The translations under genes and the position numbers were made by a program. The notes beneath the pieces are model-generated. The model searched no databases and was not told the DNA's origin. It saw only the letters and a program-made list of their open reading frames with translations. A stretch of DNA of 64,000 nt. It comes from Acidimicrobiaceae bacterium. GTDB taxonomy: Bacteria > Actinomycetota > Acidimicrobiia > Acidimicrobiales > RAAP-2. The stretch lies in the NCBI GenBank assembly GCA_027449885.1, contig DAIDKS010000031.1, positions 44,895 to 108,894 of the forward strand, given 5' to 3'. Below are positions 20,559 through 29,612 of this stretch, piece after piece (the stretch's first letter is position 1; every line of letters starts with the position of its first letter).

Positions 20559-21343
20559 CAGGGAGATTCCTCCTCTACTGGTTCAACGTGAATGACCTCA
20601 ACGTCCAGTTCTCGAAGGCGCTGGATCGTCTCGTTGCTGGGAGCGGCATTCGTGATCAGGACGTCGATGACGTTGGCAGGAGCGACGCTGACGAGCGCCA
20701 CGCGTCCAATCTTGCTGGCGTCCGCAAGGACGATGCGGCGTCGACCCGAGGCGATGGCCGCCCGCTTCACTTCGGCGTCGTCCAGGTTGTACTCGGTAAG
20801 ACCCGCCTCGACGCTGATGCCGGCGACGCCGAGGAAGACAGCGTCGCAGTGCAGGTCCACGAACGAATCCACGGCGCGTGCGCCAACCAGACTCATCTCC
20901 CCCTGACGGACCACCCCACCCGTCACGATGGTGCGTACGAGGGGCTTCGTGGCGAGTTCGGTGGCGATGAGCAACGAGCTCGTGAGGGCGGTGATCGCCA
21001 GGTCGTCGGGAATGGCCCGCGCCAACTGGTGGGCCGTGGAGCCGACGTCCAGGATGATCGTCTCGTTGGGTCGCAGCGCGGCGGCTGCGGCGGCGCCGAT
21101 CCGGCGCTTCGCCTCCGCCTGCTCGGCGGATCGCTGGAGGACCGGGGGCTCGAAGCCACGCGCCTGGATGGAGATTGCCCCACCTCGGACACGACGAGCC
21201 AGACCCTCTAGCTCGAGCAGTTCGAGGTCACGACGGATGGTCATCTCACTGGTGCCGTAGTCGGCGGCCATCTCGGCGATCGTCGCCTCACCCTCGTGGC
21301 GCAGGCGCTCCACAATGATGGTGCGGCGCGCCTTAGAGTCCAT
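20558..21343 (-). CDS. DeoR/GlpR-family transcriptional regulator
   Basis: 261 aa. N-terminal winged helix (RRTIIVERLRHEGEATIAEMAADYGTSEMTIRRDLELLE, helix-turn-helix about 20-45), then a DeoR-type phosphosugar-sensing domain with ILDVGSTAHQLAR, VTGGVVRQGEMSLVG, FLGVAGIS and the D-x-E-VKRA motif (DDAEVKRAAI). Such proteins normally repress and are released by a phosphorylated intermediate. Its own promoter carries a palindrome also found before the binding-protein gene, so it probably controls both operons. The -10 box ends six bases before the ATG, which suggests a nearly leaderless message. Confidence 0.92.
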   Translation of the reverse strand: MDSKARRTIIVERLRHEGEATIAEMAADYGTSEMTIRRDLELLELEGLARRVRGGAISIQARGFEPPVLQRSAEQAEAKRRIGAAAAAALRPNETIILDVGSTAHQLARAIPDDLAITALTSSLLIATELATKPLVRTIVTGGVVRQGEMSLVGARAVDSFVDLHCDAVFLGVAGISVEAGLTEYNLDDAEVKRAAIASGRRRIVLADASKIGRVALVSVAPANVIDVLITNAAPSNETIQRLRELDVEVIHVEPVEEESP

Positions 21344-21347
21344 GGCT

Positions 21348-21361
21348 CCACACTATGTGAG
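21348..21361. promoter_or_regulatory. Predicted DeoR operator at the deoR promoter
   Basis: CACA-CTA-TGTG palindrome, the same 12-base core (CACACTATGTGA) found before the binding-protein operon. It overlaps the -10 box of the deoR promoter. A lone TCACATT half-site lies about 45 bases upstream (21397-21403), matching the position of a full second palindrome at the other promoter. Confidence 0.65.
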
Positions 21362-21378
21362 TTTTTAACATTCATCAA
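21350..21378 (-). promoter_or_regulatory. Promoter of the deoR-btpA-kinase-SDR operon
   Basis: On the minus strand TTGATG (21373-21378), 17-base spacer, TAGTGT (21350-21355). The same arrangement, TTGCTG-N17-TAGTGT, precedes the binding-protein gene. The -10 box ends six bases before the ATG at 21343, so the transcript would have almost no leader. Confidence 0.55.
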
Positions 21379-21434
21379 CCCCCTTTTGAGTAAATCTCAC
21401 ATTAATAACGACTACTTGTCACACCCACGACGGT

Positions 21435-22424
21435 CTACTCTGTCGACTCCCAACTCATCCACCCGGTACGTGTGCTCCAATGTCTGCCCGAGTCGAGGAG
21501 TCGGATGACCGACTCCTGCAGCCTCGTCGGGCCACCGGCGTGCGGCCGCAAGACGAACTCTCTCACGTCGTGGTCCCCGACGACCTCCCCAGGGACCAGT
21601 GTGAAGCGCCGGGCGAAGCGCAAGAGACGACTCTCGGACCCGAGGATGTCGGCAAGGTGCGGGTCGAATATCCAGGACTGACACGTCACCAAACGTCGAT
21701 GCGGAGCCGGCCACGTTCGCTGGAGCAAGTCGCGCGCCTGCCCCAGCGATTGGTCAACAGCTCCTTCCGAGAGATCGGCACCGTCGGGGATGTGGAGCCC
21801 GACCACCGGATCACCCCATCGAAAGCCGACACCCCGAACGTCAGCCTCCTCGGGCGGGTACCAGGGCGAGGGGGACAGCGTCCCGATCCCCAACCTCAGA
21901 CGGTGGTACTGGAGAGATCCGATGTTGACCAGGTCGCCCCGCAGCGCCAGCATGATCCACCACCCGGCACTGAGTCCCGAGGTGCCGAACTGACGCCGAT
22001 GCACCGCCGCGTGTCGCGCCACGGTCGCGAGGGTGTCCACGATGACGTCGGACGGGAAGCCCTCGGAGATCAGGAAGTCGCGCGTGCCAGACGCCGCGAG
22101 GCCCGCCAGGTAGAGGAACAGGAGCCGTCCGACCACCCCCGTCTCGTCGAGATCCCGGACGATCAGGACGGGGTCGTCTGGCCGTCCCCGCTGCTCCTCG
22201 ACGACGGCCCAAAGCCCCGCGAGCAGGCGCACCCACGCGTCGCTCGCGAGCACATCGCCCCAACGGGTGACGAGCTCGTCACGGTCGCTCAGCGCAAGAC
22301 CCATCGCCGCTAACTCCGACGAGAGACGTGAGGGCGAGACCGAGCGCACGCGGTCCACATCGATCCGCGGTGCCGCGCGAACGTGCTCCCAGAGCACTTC
22401 CGGAATCGGACGGGACGGATTCAC
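21435..22424 (-). CDS. GNAT-like acyltransferase (NAT_N + GNAT_C domain type)
   Basis: 329 aa, cytosolic. Not a classical single-domain GNAT: it resembles the two-domain acyltransferase family described by the NAT_N and GNAT_C Pfam models. Supporting segments are the C-terminal GLHIPDGADLSEGAVDQSLGQ, a Cys-containing TCQSWIFDPHL and LLRFARRFTLV. The acyl donor and acceptor are unknown. The GTG start overlaps the GH20 stop (GTGA), making it the last gene of the binding protein-Dpp-GH20 operon, so an amino-sugar N-acyl step is a reasonable inference. A 91-base gap separates it from deoR. Confidence 0.72.
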   Translation of the reverse strand: MNPSRPIPEVLWEHVRAAPRIDVDRVRSVSPSRLSSELAAMGLALSDRDELVTRWGDVLASDAWVRLLAGLWAVVEEQRGRPDDPVLIVRDLDETGVVGRLLFLYLAGLAASGTRDFLISEGFPSDVIVDTLATVARHAAVHRRQFGTSGLSAGWWIMLALRGDLVNIGSLQYHRLRLGIGTLSPSPWYPPEEADVRGVGFRWGDPVVGLHIPDGADLSEGAVDQSLGQARDLLQRTWPAPHRRLVTCQSWIFDPHLADILGSESRLLRFARRFTLVPGEVVGDHDVREFVLRPHAGGPTRLQESVIRLLDSGRHWSTRTGWMSWESTE

Positions 22425-23938
22425 AGATCGAGTGGGCGGAATCGGACGCCCATCGCGCTCAGTCGCCCGAGATGATCCTCCAGGCGAGGTCGGAAGTCAG
22501 CGAGGTCGGCGACGGTGCCCCACACCACCTCGGCGAACGCGCTGAGGCGAGGGAAGGCCATGTAGTCGAGGTGATCCCGTGTTGCGATGTACTCCGTCCA
22601 CAGTTGAGCCTGGGCACCTCGAACGCGCGCGGCCATCGCGGCGTCGAAGTCGTCGGGCACGACGCGAAAGGCGTACACCCGCTCCCAGGTGGTCACGCGC
22701 GGCGGCGATCCTATGGCGACCGGCTCGCCAGGGGCGTCACTGTTCAGCCAGTCAAAGTAGACCCACTGCATGGGAGCCATGATCACGTCGAGTCCACGTC
22801 GTGCCGCTCGCCGACCCTCTTCCACGTTGCGCCACGCAACGATGACCGTCCCATCGGGCACCACGGCGTCGAGCACCTCGTCCCAAGCGAGGACCTCGTG
22901 ACGCCCCGCTCGAAGTGCGTGGGCCATGACGGCGGTGAAGAGTCCTTGGAGTCCCCGTTCGTCGGCCAGGTGGTGTTCTGCCATGAGAGTCACTCGGCGA
23001 GGGTCGACCTCCCACTCACGAGTCGGGCACTCGTCGCCCCCAATGTGGAAGGGAGCCCCGGGGAAGAGCTCGGCAACCGAGCGTACGACGTCGCGTGCGA
23101 AGCGGCGCGTGATCGGCTCCAGGTTGAGCACGTGCTCGGAAATGCCCCAACGGGTCCAGACTCCCGTGCCCGGAGGTGCCGAACCCAGCTCGGGGTAGGC
23201 GGCGATCGCCGCCTGGGCGTGCCCGGGGAGGTCAATCTCCGGGACGATCACGACGTGTCGACGCGCGGCATAGTGCCGCAATTCCACCAACTCGCGTCGC
23301 GTGAAGAACCCACCGTGCGGCTGCCCATCGTCGCGCCCCTCGGACTCGTGGCCCGCCGGAGACGACGGACGCCACGCACCCACCTCGGTCAAGCGGGGCC
23401 ACGCCGGCACCTCGACGCGCCACCCTTGATCATCGTTGAGATGCAGGTGGAGCCGGTTCAGCCGATGCGCGGCTACTTGGTCGATGAACCGCCGGACCAC
23501 GGCGCCGTCGAAGAAGTGGCGAGCGACGTCGAGATGGGCCCCGCGCCAGGCGAACTGCGGCGCGTCGTTGATCTCGACGTGCGGCACCGGCCACTCCGTG
23601 AGCGTTCCTTCATGACCCCACAGTTCATGGGGACCGAGTTGACGCAGAGCGCCCAGAGCGTAGAAGGCTCCCGCCCCGTCCGCCGCGCTGACGACCACCC
23701 GGCTGGACACTCGCATCCGGTACGCCTCCGCCCCAAGTGTGGGGTCCCAGCGGACGTCGAGATCGGGCTCCTCCGTCACCCGCTCCACGCGCCACCCCAC
23801 GGCCGCATCCAGGTCGTCGGCGAAGAGTTCAACCACGTCGTCAAACCGCACATCGGATCGGACGCGCAACGGAGATCGCCAGACGAGCGTGCCCTCACCC
23901 CGACGAAGTTCTCGAGGTCGCGGAAGCGGCGTCCTCAC
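22421..23938 (-). CDS. GH20 beta-N-acetylhexosaminidase, cytoplasmic
   Basis: 505 aa. GH20 retaining enzyme using substrate-assisted catalysis. The catalytic Asp-Glu pair is in FHIGGDECP (about D302-E303). An N-terminal GH20b-like domain ends near FYALGALRQL; the barrel begins WRGAHLDVARHFF and includes LHLHLNDDQGWRVEV, VPEIDLPGHAQA and AWDEVLD. No signal peptide, so it should cleave imported oligosaccharides. The start is the GTG overlapping the ATPase stop (GTGA); the ORF track starts 38 codons too early. It lies between the Dpp-type transporter and the acyltransferase genes, pointing to a GlcNAc- or GalNAc-containing substrate. Confidence 0.92.
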   Translation of the reverse strand: MRTPLPRPRELRRGEGTLVWRSPLRVRSDVRFDDVVELFADDLDAAVGWRVERVTEEPDLDVRWDPTLGAEAYRMRVSSRVVVSAADGAGAFYALGALRQLGPHELWGHEGTLTEWPVPHVEINDAPQFAWRGAHLDVARHFFDGAVVRRFIDQVAAHRLNRLHLHLNDDQGWRVEVPAWPRLTEVGAWRPSSPAGHESEGRDDGQPHGGFFTRRELVELRHYAARRHVVIVPEIDLPGHAQAAIAAYPELGSAPPGTGVWTRWGISEHVLNLEPITRRFARDVVRSVAELFPGAPFHIGGDECPTREWEVDPRRVTLMAEHHLADERGLQGLFTAVMAHALRAGRHEVLAWDEVLDAVVPDGTVIVAWRNVEEGRRAARRGLDVIMAPMQWVYFDWLNSDAPGEPVAIGSPPRVTTWERVYAFRVVPDDFDAAMAARVRGAQAQLWTEYIATRDHLDYMAFPRLSAFAEVVWGTVADLADFRPRLEDHLGRLSAMGVRFRPLDL

Positions 23939-24903
23939 TCGCCCGTGACCGCGAAGCACGCGACGTCCTGATCCGTCGAGACGGCCCTCAATCGCGGTGT
24001 CGCCACGCGGCACGCGTCGGTAGCGAGCGGGCATCGTGGCGCGAAGCGGCAACCGGGACCGGGGTTGATGACCTTGGGCGGTTCACCGAGATCCGTTAGC
24101 GATGCGTCATCCGAGAGCGGTAGGCGGGGGTCGGGCGCGGTCGACATGAGGAGTCGCGTGTAGGGGTGCTGCGGATGGCTGATCACGTCCTCGGTGCGTC
24201 CCGTCTCGACGATGCGGCCGGCGTAGAGCACGATCATCCGATCCGCGACGTACCTGGCGCTCGCCAGGTCGTGGGTGATGTACAGAATCGACACGCCTTC
24301 GCGATCGCGCAGGTCCCGCATCACGTTTAGGAGGCCGATGCGAATCGAGACGTCCAGCATCGAGACGGGCTCATCGGCCAGGATGAGCGACGGACGTGAC
24401 GCCAGGGCTTGTGCGAAACCCAGGCGCTGACGCTGGCCGCCCGAGAGTTCGTGCGGGAAGCGGCGCAGGACCTCGGCGCCGGGAAGGAGCCCCACCCTCT
24501 CCAGGAGTGAGACGGCCGCATCGTGACGCTGCTCGCCCGACAGCTCCGGTCGGTGCAGTTTGAGGGCTCGCTCGATCCCGTGACCCACCCGGAGAACTGG
24601 ATTGATGGAACCGAACGGATCCTGAAAGACCATAGGCATACGTCCGCGCACGCGACGGCTCGGCCGTCGTCCGACCGACTGGCCCTCAAAGAGGATCCGC
24701 CCCTCGGACGGTGGATAGAGCCCCGCGAGGACACGCGCAATGGTGGACTTGCCCGAGCCCGACTCGCCCACGAGTGCCACGATCTCCGAGGCACCCACCT
24801 CGAAGGTCACGTCATCGATCGCGTGCAGAGTCCCCCGCGTGCGCAATCCACCGACGCGGAACAATCGGGTGATGCTTTCGACGGAGAGGACGGCGTTGCT
24901 CAC
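23935..24903 (-). CDS. Oligopeptide/dipeptide-type ABC transporter ATPase (DppF/OppF-like)
   Basis: 322 aa. Walker A VGESGSGKST, Q-loop VFQDPFGSIN, signature LSGGQRQRLGFAQAL, Walker B LILADEPVSMLD, switch His in YITHDLA. The C-terminal OppD/F extension ends with a Cys-rich segment (GPGCRFAPRCPLATDAC). It pairs with the next ATPase as a heterodimer driving the two permeases. GTG start overlaps the upstream ATPase stop (GTGA). Dpp/Opp-type systems also carry oligosaccharides, as in chitobiose uptake by Vibrio, which fits the GH20 gene that follows. Confidence 0.93.
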   Translation of the reverse strand: MSNAVLSVESITRLFRVGGLRTRGTLHAIDDVTFEVGASEIVALVGESGSGKSTIARVLAGLYPPSEGRILFEGQSVGRRPSRRVRGRMPMVFQDPFGSINPVLRVGHGIERALKLHRPELSGEQRHDAAVSLLERVGLLPGAEVLRRFPHELSGGQRQRLGFAQALASRPSLILADEPVSMLDVSIRIGLLNVMRDLRDREGVSILYITHDLASARYVADRMIVLYAGRIVETGRTEDVISHPQHPYTRLLMSTAPDPRLPLSDDASLTDLGEPPKVINPGPGCRFAPRCPLATDACRVATPRLRAVSTDQDVACFAVTGE

Positions 24904-25865
24904 GGCACCTCCAGCGGGTGAACCAGGTGGCAACGAACTGAACGACTGTCGTCGCTCAGGAGTTCGGGCCGCGTCGTGCGGCAGGCGTCTGTAGCGTTCG
25001 GGCACCGCGGAGCGAAGAGACAGCCCGGGGGCGGCTCAACAAGTGACGGCGGATTGCCCGGGATGCCCGTCAATGGCTTCAGGTCTCCGAGCAGCGACGG
25101 GAAAGCGTCCATCAGTCCGACCGAGTACGGATGCTGCGGGTCGTCGAAGACGGCCCTCGTCGAGCCGAGCTCGACGACCTCCCCGGCGTACATGACGGCC
25201 AGGCGATCGGAGAAGTGCGACACCACGCTCATGTCGTGGGTCACGAACAGGACGGAGAAGCCGAGCCGTTCCCGGAGCGCGTGAATCTGTCGCATCAGCG
25301 ATCGCTGCGCCACGACGTCCAGAGCGGATGTGGGCTCGTCCATGATCACGAGCTTCGGTTCGAGCAGGAGGGCCATGGCGATCATGGCGCGCTGGCGCAT
25401 TCCCCCGGACAACTGGAAGGGGTAGCTCTTGAGGTGCGCTGGGTCAATCGACACCATGGATAAGACTTCGGCACTGCGGTCAGCAATCTGACGATCGTCC
25501 CACTCGGTGTGCGCGCGGCAGACGTCGGCTAGCTGCGCACCGATAGAGAGGGTCGGATTGAGCGCGTTCATCGCGCTCTGCATCACGACCGAGACGTCGC
25601 GCCATCGGTGGCGGCGCAACTCTTCAGGCTTGAGTGCGGTCAAATCCAGCCCATCGAACTGGACCACGCCCCCGGTCATCCGAGCCGGATAGCTCAGCAA
25701 CTGTGCGATTGCGAAGAGCAGGGTCGACTTCCCGCAGCCGGACTCCCCCACGATGGCGAGGAACTCACCCCGGTCGAGGTCGAGAGAGACGCCGTTGACC
25801 GCGCGAGCCGGTCCGGCAGGAGTTTCGTACTCCACGTAGAGATCGTGAACGTGCAGGAGACTCAC
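24900..25865 (-). CDS. Oligopeptide/dipeptide-type ABC transporter ATPase (DppD/OppD-like)
   Basis: 321 aa. Walker [12 protein letters not shown]-loop [11 protein letters not shown], signature [15 protein letters not shown], Walker [13 protein letters not shown], switch FVTHDMS. The C-terminal region carries the Cys-rich oligopeptide-type extension ([17 protein letters not shown]). Partner of the DppF-like ATPase; both overlap their neighbours by four bases (GTGA), so the transporter is translated as a coupled set. Confidence 0.93.
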   Translation of the reverse strand: MSLLHVHDLYVEYETPAGPARAVNGVSLDLDRGEFLAIVGESGCGKSTLLFAIAQLLSYPARMTGGVVQFDGLDLTALKPEELRRHRWRDVSVVMQSAMNALNPTLSIGAQLADVCRAHTEWDDRQIADRSAEVLSMVSIDPAHLKSYPFQLSGGMRQRAMIAMALLLEPKLVIMDEPTSALDVVAQRSLMRQIHALRERLGFSVLFVTHDMSVVSHFSDRLAVMYAGEVVELGSTRAVFDDPQHPYSVGLMDAFPSLLGDLKPLTGIPGNPPSLVEPPPGCLFAPRCPNATDACRTTRPELLSDDSRSVRCHLVHPLEVP

Positions 25866-26764
25866 GCGCGGACCGCCCTTCGCGCGCGCCGTCGCGACAC
25901 GGGCCGCAGCGCAGGATTGGCCACCTCGTCAAAGGCGTAGTTGAGGAGGGCCAGCGCACTCCCGAGGACGGCGATCGCGATGCCGGGTGCCAGAGCCCAC
26001 AGTGGCAGTCCCGTCGCGAGGGCCTCGTTGTTCTGCGCCCAGTAGAGCATGGTGCCCCACGACTGCGAGTTGATGTTGCCTAGTCCCACGAACTGGAGTC
26101 CCGAGGCGGCCAAGACGGCGTAGAGGGCGGCACCGAGGAAGTTCGCCACGATCAACGACGTCATCGGTGGGAGCAATTCGACGAAGATCACGTATAGGGG
26201 CGATTCCCCCCGCGCTCGCGCCGCAAGGAGGTAGTCCCGATTGCGAAGCGAGAGCGCCTGGACCCTTAGTTGACGGGCCCCGTACGACCACCCCGTGACG
26301 ACGAGGACGAAGACCATGAGCCAGAAGCTCGCGCTCTTCAAGTAGGCGGTTATCACGATGATCAGCGGGAAAGTCGGGATCACGAGCACGACGTCGGTGA
26401 ACATCGAGAGCAGGTCGTCGATCCAGCCGCCGAAGTACGCAGCGCTCACGCCGATGACAACGGACAGCACCGTCGAGAGAAGCCCCACAATCAACGCAAT
26501 GAACACGCTCTGGCGGGTGCCCGCCATCACCTGACTGAAAACGTCTTGACCGAAGGACGTGGTGCCGAGTGGATGTGACCACGACAGGCCCACCCCTGGC
26601 GTGTAGGCCTCGGCCGACGGGTTGTCGGGGGTGAACCACTGCGGGACGACCGCGATGACGAGAAGGATGAAGAGTATGACGGCCCCGACGAGGGCCTTCT
26701 TGTCGCGCCGTAGGAACCGGCCCACGGATCCGAGCCGACGCCCCAAAGTACGTAGCGCGATCAC
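25862..26764 (-). CDS. ABC transporter permease, DppC/OppC-like
   Basis: 300 aa. One N-terminal helix (ALVGAVILFILLVIAVV) with the OppC_N arrangement, then SHPLGTTSFGQDVFSQVMAGTRQS, five further helices and the ATPase-coupling EAA-type loop (LSLRNRDYLLAARARGESPLYVIFVELLP region). GTG start overlaps the DppB stop (GTGA). Forms the second half of the membrane channel. Confidence 0.93.
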   Translation of the reverse strand: MIALRTLGRRLGSVGRFLRRDKKALVGAVILFILLVIAVVPQWFTPDNPSAEAYTPGVGLSWSHPLGTTSFGQDVFSQVMAGTRQSVFIALIVGLLSTVLSVVIGVSAAYFGGWIDDLLSMFTDVVLVIPTFPLIIVITAYLKSASFWLMVFVLVVTGWSYGARQLRVQALSLRNRDYLLAARARGESPLYVIFVELLPPMTSLIVANFLGAALYAVLAASGLQFVGLGNINSQSWGTMLYWAQNNEALATGLPLWALAPGIAIAVLGSALALLNYAFDEVANPALRPVSRRRARRAVRA

Positions 26765-27744
26765 CGGCTGCTCCTGGTACGCGGGTCGAGGATCGCCGTC
26801 GCCACGTCCGAGATGAAGATGGCGAGGAGCACGGCGATGGTGATGAGGAGGAACAGCGACTGCATCAGCGGGTAGTCCTCATTTTGCACGGCCTGCAACA
26901 GCATGAAACCGAGACCGGGATAGTTGAAGACGTACTCCACCAGGATGGCTCCGGAGATGACAAAGCCCAGCGACATAGCGAATCCGGTGAGGTTCGGCAG
27001 CAGAGCGTTTCGGCCCGCGTACTGCCACAGGATCCGGCGAGGCTTCAACCCCTTCGCCCGCGCCATCTTCACGTAGTCCTCGGCGACGACCGTGATCATG
27101 TTGTTGCGCATGGTCAATATCCACCCGCCGATGGAGGTGATGATGATCGTGAAGGCGGGCAGTATCGCGTGGACCAGGACGTCCCCCACGAAGGACCACG
27201 TCATCGCCGGCGTCGCCGTTTCCGAGTAGCCGCCGAGAAGTGGGAACCAGTTCAGCGTGAGGGCGAAGAGCCAGATGGAAAGAAGCCCGACCCAGAAGTA
27301 GGGGAAGGCGGAGATTACGACGAACGTTGGTGGGAGGACGGAGTCCACCAGCCCTCCGCGACGCCACGCGGCGACTGCTCCGATCGCGGTACCGACGATG
27401 AAGGCAACGACCGTGCTCAGGCCGACCAGTCCGAGCGACCAGGGCAGAGCGCGCATGATGACTGTCGAGACGGGGATCGGGAAGTAACTCGTTGAGATCC
27501 CGAGGTTCCCGCGAAAGGTATTGCCGACGTACTGCACGTATGCCGAGATCAGACTCTCGTGGGAGTTGACCCCGAACGCAACCTCTAGTGCGTGGAGGGC
27601 GGCGGGGTTCACGTGCCCGTGGAACTTGGCCATCATGGCGACGGCTGGATTGCCGGGCATGAGCCGGGGGATGAAGAAGTTCACCGTGAGGGCAACCCAC
27701 AGGGCAACCAGTAGGAAGCCCACTCGGCGAATGAGAAACTTCAT
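26761..27744 (-). CDS. ABC transporter permease, DppB/OppB-like
   Basis: 327 aa with six helices. The N-terminal FLIRRVGFLLVALWVALTVNFFIPRLMPGNP pattern is characteristic of DppB-type permeases, as is the coupling loop (EDYVKMARAKGLKPRRILWQYAGRNALLP region) and the VEYVFNYPGLGFMLLQA segment. ATG at 27744, 37 bases after the binding-protein stop, with GGGGAG immediately before it. Second gene of the operon. Confidence 0.93.
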   Translation of the reverse strand: MKFLIRRVGFLLVALWVALTVNFFIPRLMPGNPAVAMMAKFHGHVNPAALHALEVAFGVNSHESLISAYVQYVGNTFRGNLGISTSYFPIPVSTVIMRALPWSLGLVGLSTVVAFIVGTAIGAVAAWRRGGLVDSVLPPTFVVISAFPYFWVGLLSIWLFALTLNWFPLLGGYSETATPAMTWSFVGDVLVHAILPAFTIIITSIGGWILTMRNNMITVVAEDYVKMARAKGLKPRRILWQYAGRNALLPNLTGFAMSLGFVISGAILVEYVFNYPGLGFMLLQAVQNEDYPLMQSLFLLITIAVLLAIFISDVATAILDPRTRSSR

Positions 27745-27781
27745 CTCCCCGGCTCAGCTCAGCACTCGGTCGTCGCGTCGA

Positions 27782-29455
27782 CTAGTTGATCGGCTTCAGA
27801 TTGTCGAGTATGTAGCCCCAGTCCGGCATGTTGTACAAGGCTGGCTGCGCGTACGGGTTGGACGCCGTCGGGAAGCCCGAGAACTGCTTGTAGTTGTACT
27901 GGAACCAGTCGACTTCCTCGAGGACCGGGATAACCGGGGCCTGCTGCACCATGACCATCTGGAGCTTGTTCACGATGGCGTGCTGGAGCGTCGCGTTCGT
28001 CGTCGTCCCGTACTGGTTGAGCAGCGCGTCCACCGTCTTGTTGGAGAAGCGCTCCCAGTTGGAGGCGGCGGCAGTGCCGATCGGTGCCGAGTTCTTCGAG
28101 AACAGCCACTGACGCAGTTCGTAGAACGGGGTCGGGCCACCGGTCTCCACGTTGTAGGCCAACTGGAACTTCCCGGCGTAGACGTCGGAGTAGAAGTTAG
28201 TCGACGCAATCGGGTTGACGGTCGCGGCGATGCCCACCTTGTTGAGCTCCTGCGCGATCACCTGCACAGTCGCAACCCAGTCGGAGTAGCCACCGTTGGT
28301 GATGATCGAAAGGCTCAACTTCTTGCCGTTCTTGGCGAAGATGCCGTCGCTGCCCTTCTTGTACCCGGCAGACTTCAGCAGACTGACGGCCTTCGCCGGG
28401 TCATAACTGGAGCCCTGAGCCTTGACGGCCGCCGATGACGACCACGCCGAGAAGGTCGGAGCCACGATGCCCGTCTGACTCGCCGGCGGCTCGTAGCCGT
28501 ACTCACCGATCTTGGACACGGTTGGACGATCAATCGCGTAACTGATCGCTTGGCGTACCTTGACGTTGTTCAGTGGCGCCTGAGTGAGGTTCGGGAACAG
28601 CGACACGTTCGCGACCGGCGGGAACCAATAGGCGTTTCCCGGCTTCTTCGCAACGTAGTAGCTCTTGATGTTCGGGATGAACTGAGCGCCCCACTGCGAC
28701 TGGCCCGTGGCGAGGTACTCGTTACAGGTGTTGTTCGAGAGGAAGGCGGGCATGTTGACCGTCTTCACCACGGCCTTGCCGGCCTGCCAGTAGTGGGGGT
28801 TGGCCGTCCACTGAATGTTCTGCGGCGTGCACTTGTTCATCAGGTATCCACCCGTCCCGATGGGGTGTGAGACCGGGTTGGACACCGGGTTGGAGATCTT
28901 GCTCCAAATGTGCTCGGGAACGATCGGCACCTGTCCGGCGACGTAGTAGAAGTACGGAACTGCCGGCGCCGAGAAGTCGAAAACGACCTTGTTCGCCCCC
29001 GCTTGAGTGACGCTCGAGAGCACCGACCACACCGCGTTGGCGTCGAGGGCCGGGTACTTCTTCAGCAGGTTGAACGTGTAGACGACGTCCGCCGCGCTGA
29101 AGGGCTGCCCGTCCGACCACTTCACACCGCTGCGAATCGTGAAGGTCAGCGTCTTGTTCCCATTGCTCCACGCCGACCCGGTGGCCAACCACGGCGTCAC
29201 CTTGCCGCTCTGCAGCGAGTTGACGAACTCGAGCGTCTCGTACGTCACGCCCACCGAATAGGGTGACGACGACGCCAAGAACGGGTTGAACGAGCAGGGC
29301 CACAGCATCCCCTGTTCGTTCGCCAGGTTCAGTGGGACTTGCGGGGCCGCTGCGGCCACGCTCGTTCCCAATAGCCCCGGGGTCACCGAGAACAACAGCC
29401 CGGCGATCATCGCAAAGGACGAGCCGATCAGGCCCAACCTTGACTTCCTTCTCAC
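27782..29455 (-). CDS. Family 5 extracellular solute-binding protein (non-lipidated)
   Basis: 557 aa. SBP_bac_5 fold of peptide and oligosaccharide binding proteins: GVTYETLEFVNS, VKWSDGQPFSAADVVYTF and KVRQAISYAIDR are diagnostic. The signal peptide is basic at the start (MRRKSRLG), then hydrophobic, with an Ala-rich likely cleavage site (SVAAAAPQ). No lipobox Cys is seen, unusual for an actinobacterial ABC receptor. The GTG at 29455 is chosen because GGAGGAG lies seven bases upstream; the track's longer ORF adds 35 implausible residues. First gene of the Dpp-GH20-acyltransferase operon, with about 105 bases of leader. Confidence 0.92.
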   Translation of the reverse strand: MRRKSRLGLIGSSFAMIAGLLFSVTPGLLGTSVAAAAPQVPLNLANEQGMLWPCSFNPFLASSSPYSVGVTYETLEFVNSLQSGKVTPWLATGSAWSNGNKTLTFTIRSGVKWSDGQPFSAADVVYTFNLLKKYPALDANAVWSVLSSVTQAGANKVVFDFSAPAVPYFYYVAGQVPIVPEHIWSKISNPVSNPVSHPIGTGGYLMNKCTPQNIQWTANPHYWQAGKAVVKTVNMPAFLSNNTCNEYLATGQSQWGAQFIPNIKSYYVAKKPGNAYWFPPVANVSLFPNLTQAPLNNVKVRQAISYAIDRPTVSKIGEYGYEPPASQTGIVAPTFSAWSSSAAVKAQGSSYDPAKAVSLLKSAGYKKGSDGIFAKNGKKLSLSIITNGGYSDWVATVQVIAQELNKVGIAATVNPIASTNFYSDVYAGKFQLAYNVETGGPTPFYELRQWLFSKNSAPIGTAAASNWERFSNKTVDALLNQYGTTTNATLQHAIVNKLQMVMVQQAPVIPVLEEVDWFQYNYKQFSGFPTASNPYAQPALYNMPDWGYILDNLKPIN

Positions 29456-29564
29456 AGTGAGACTCCTCCCTCCGGACCCCCTCGGTCCCGGATTCCCCAA
29501 CGTGACCGCCGAACCTGCGGAGTCCGGGACTCTCGTCCCACCCCCCCACCTGGTGACCACACCG

Positions 29565-29577
29565 TCACACTATGTGA
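29565..29577. promoter_or_regulatory. Predicted DeoR operator 1, binding-protein operon
   Basis: Perfect palindrome TCACA-CTA-TGTGA covering the -10 box of the promoter. Identical over 12 bases (CACACTATGTGA) to the site at the deoR promoter. Confidence 0.68.
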
Positions 29578-29595
29578 AGAGTTAACACTCAGCAA
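29567..29595 (-). promoter_or_regulatory. Promoter of the binding protein-Dpp-GH20-acyltransferase operon
   Basis: Minus strand TTGCTG (29590-29595), 17-base spacer, TAGTGT (29567-29572). Start of transcription is expected near 29560, about 105 bases before the GTG. Base composition here is strikingly AT-rich for the window. Confidence 0.58.
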
Positions 29596-29612
29596 GCCAG
29601 CCCTGATCAATA

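Noticed and set aside
28722-29549. 275-aa minus-strand ORF overlapping the binding-protein start
   Set aside because: Alternative frame of the binding-protein gene, which has the better ribosome site and signal peptide.
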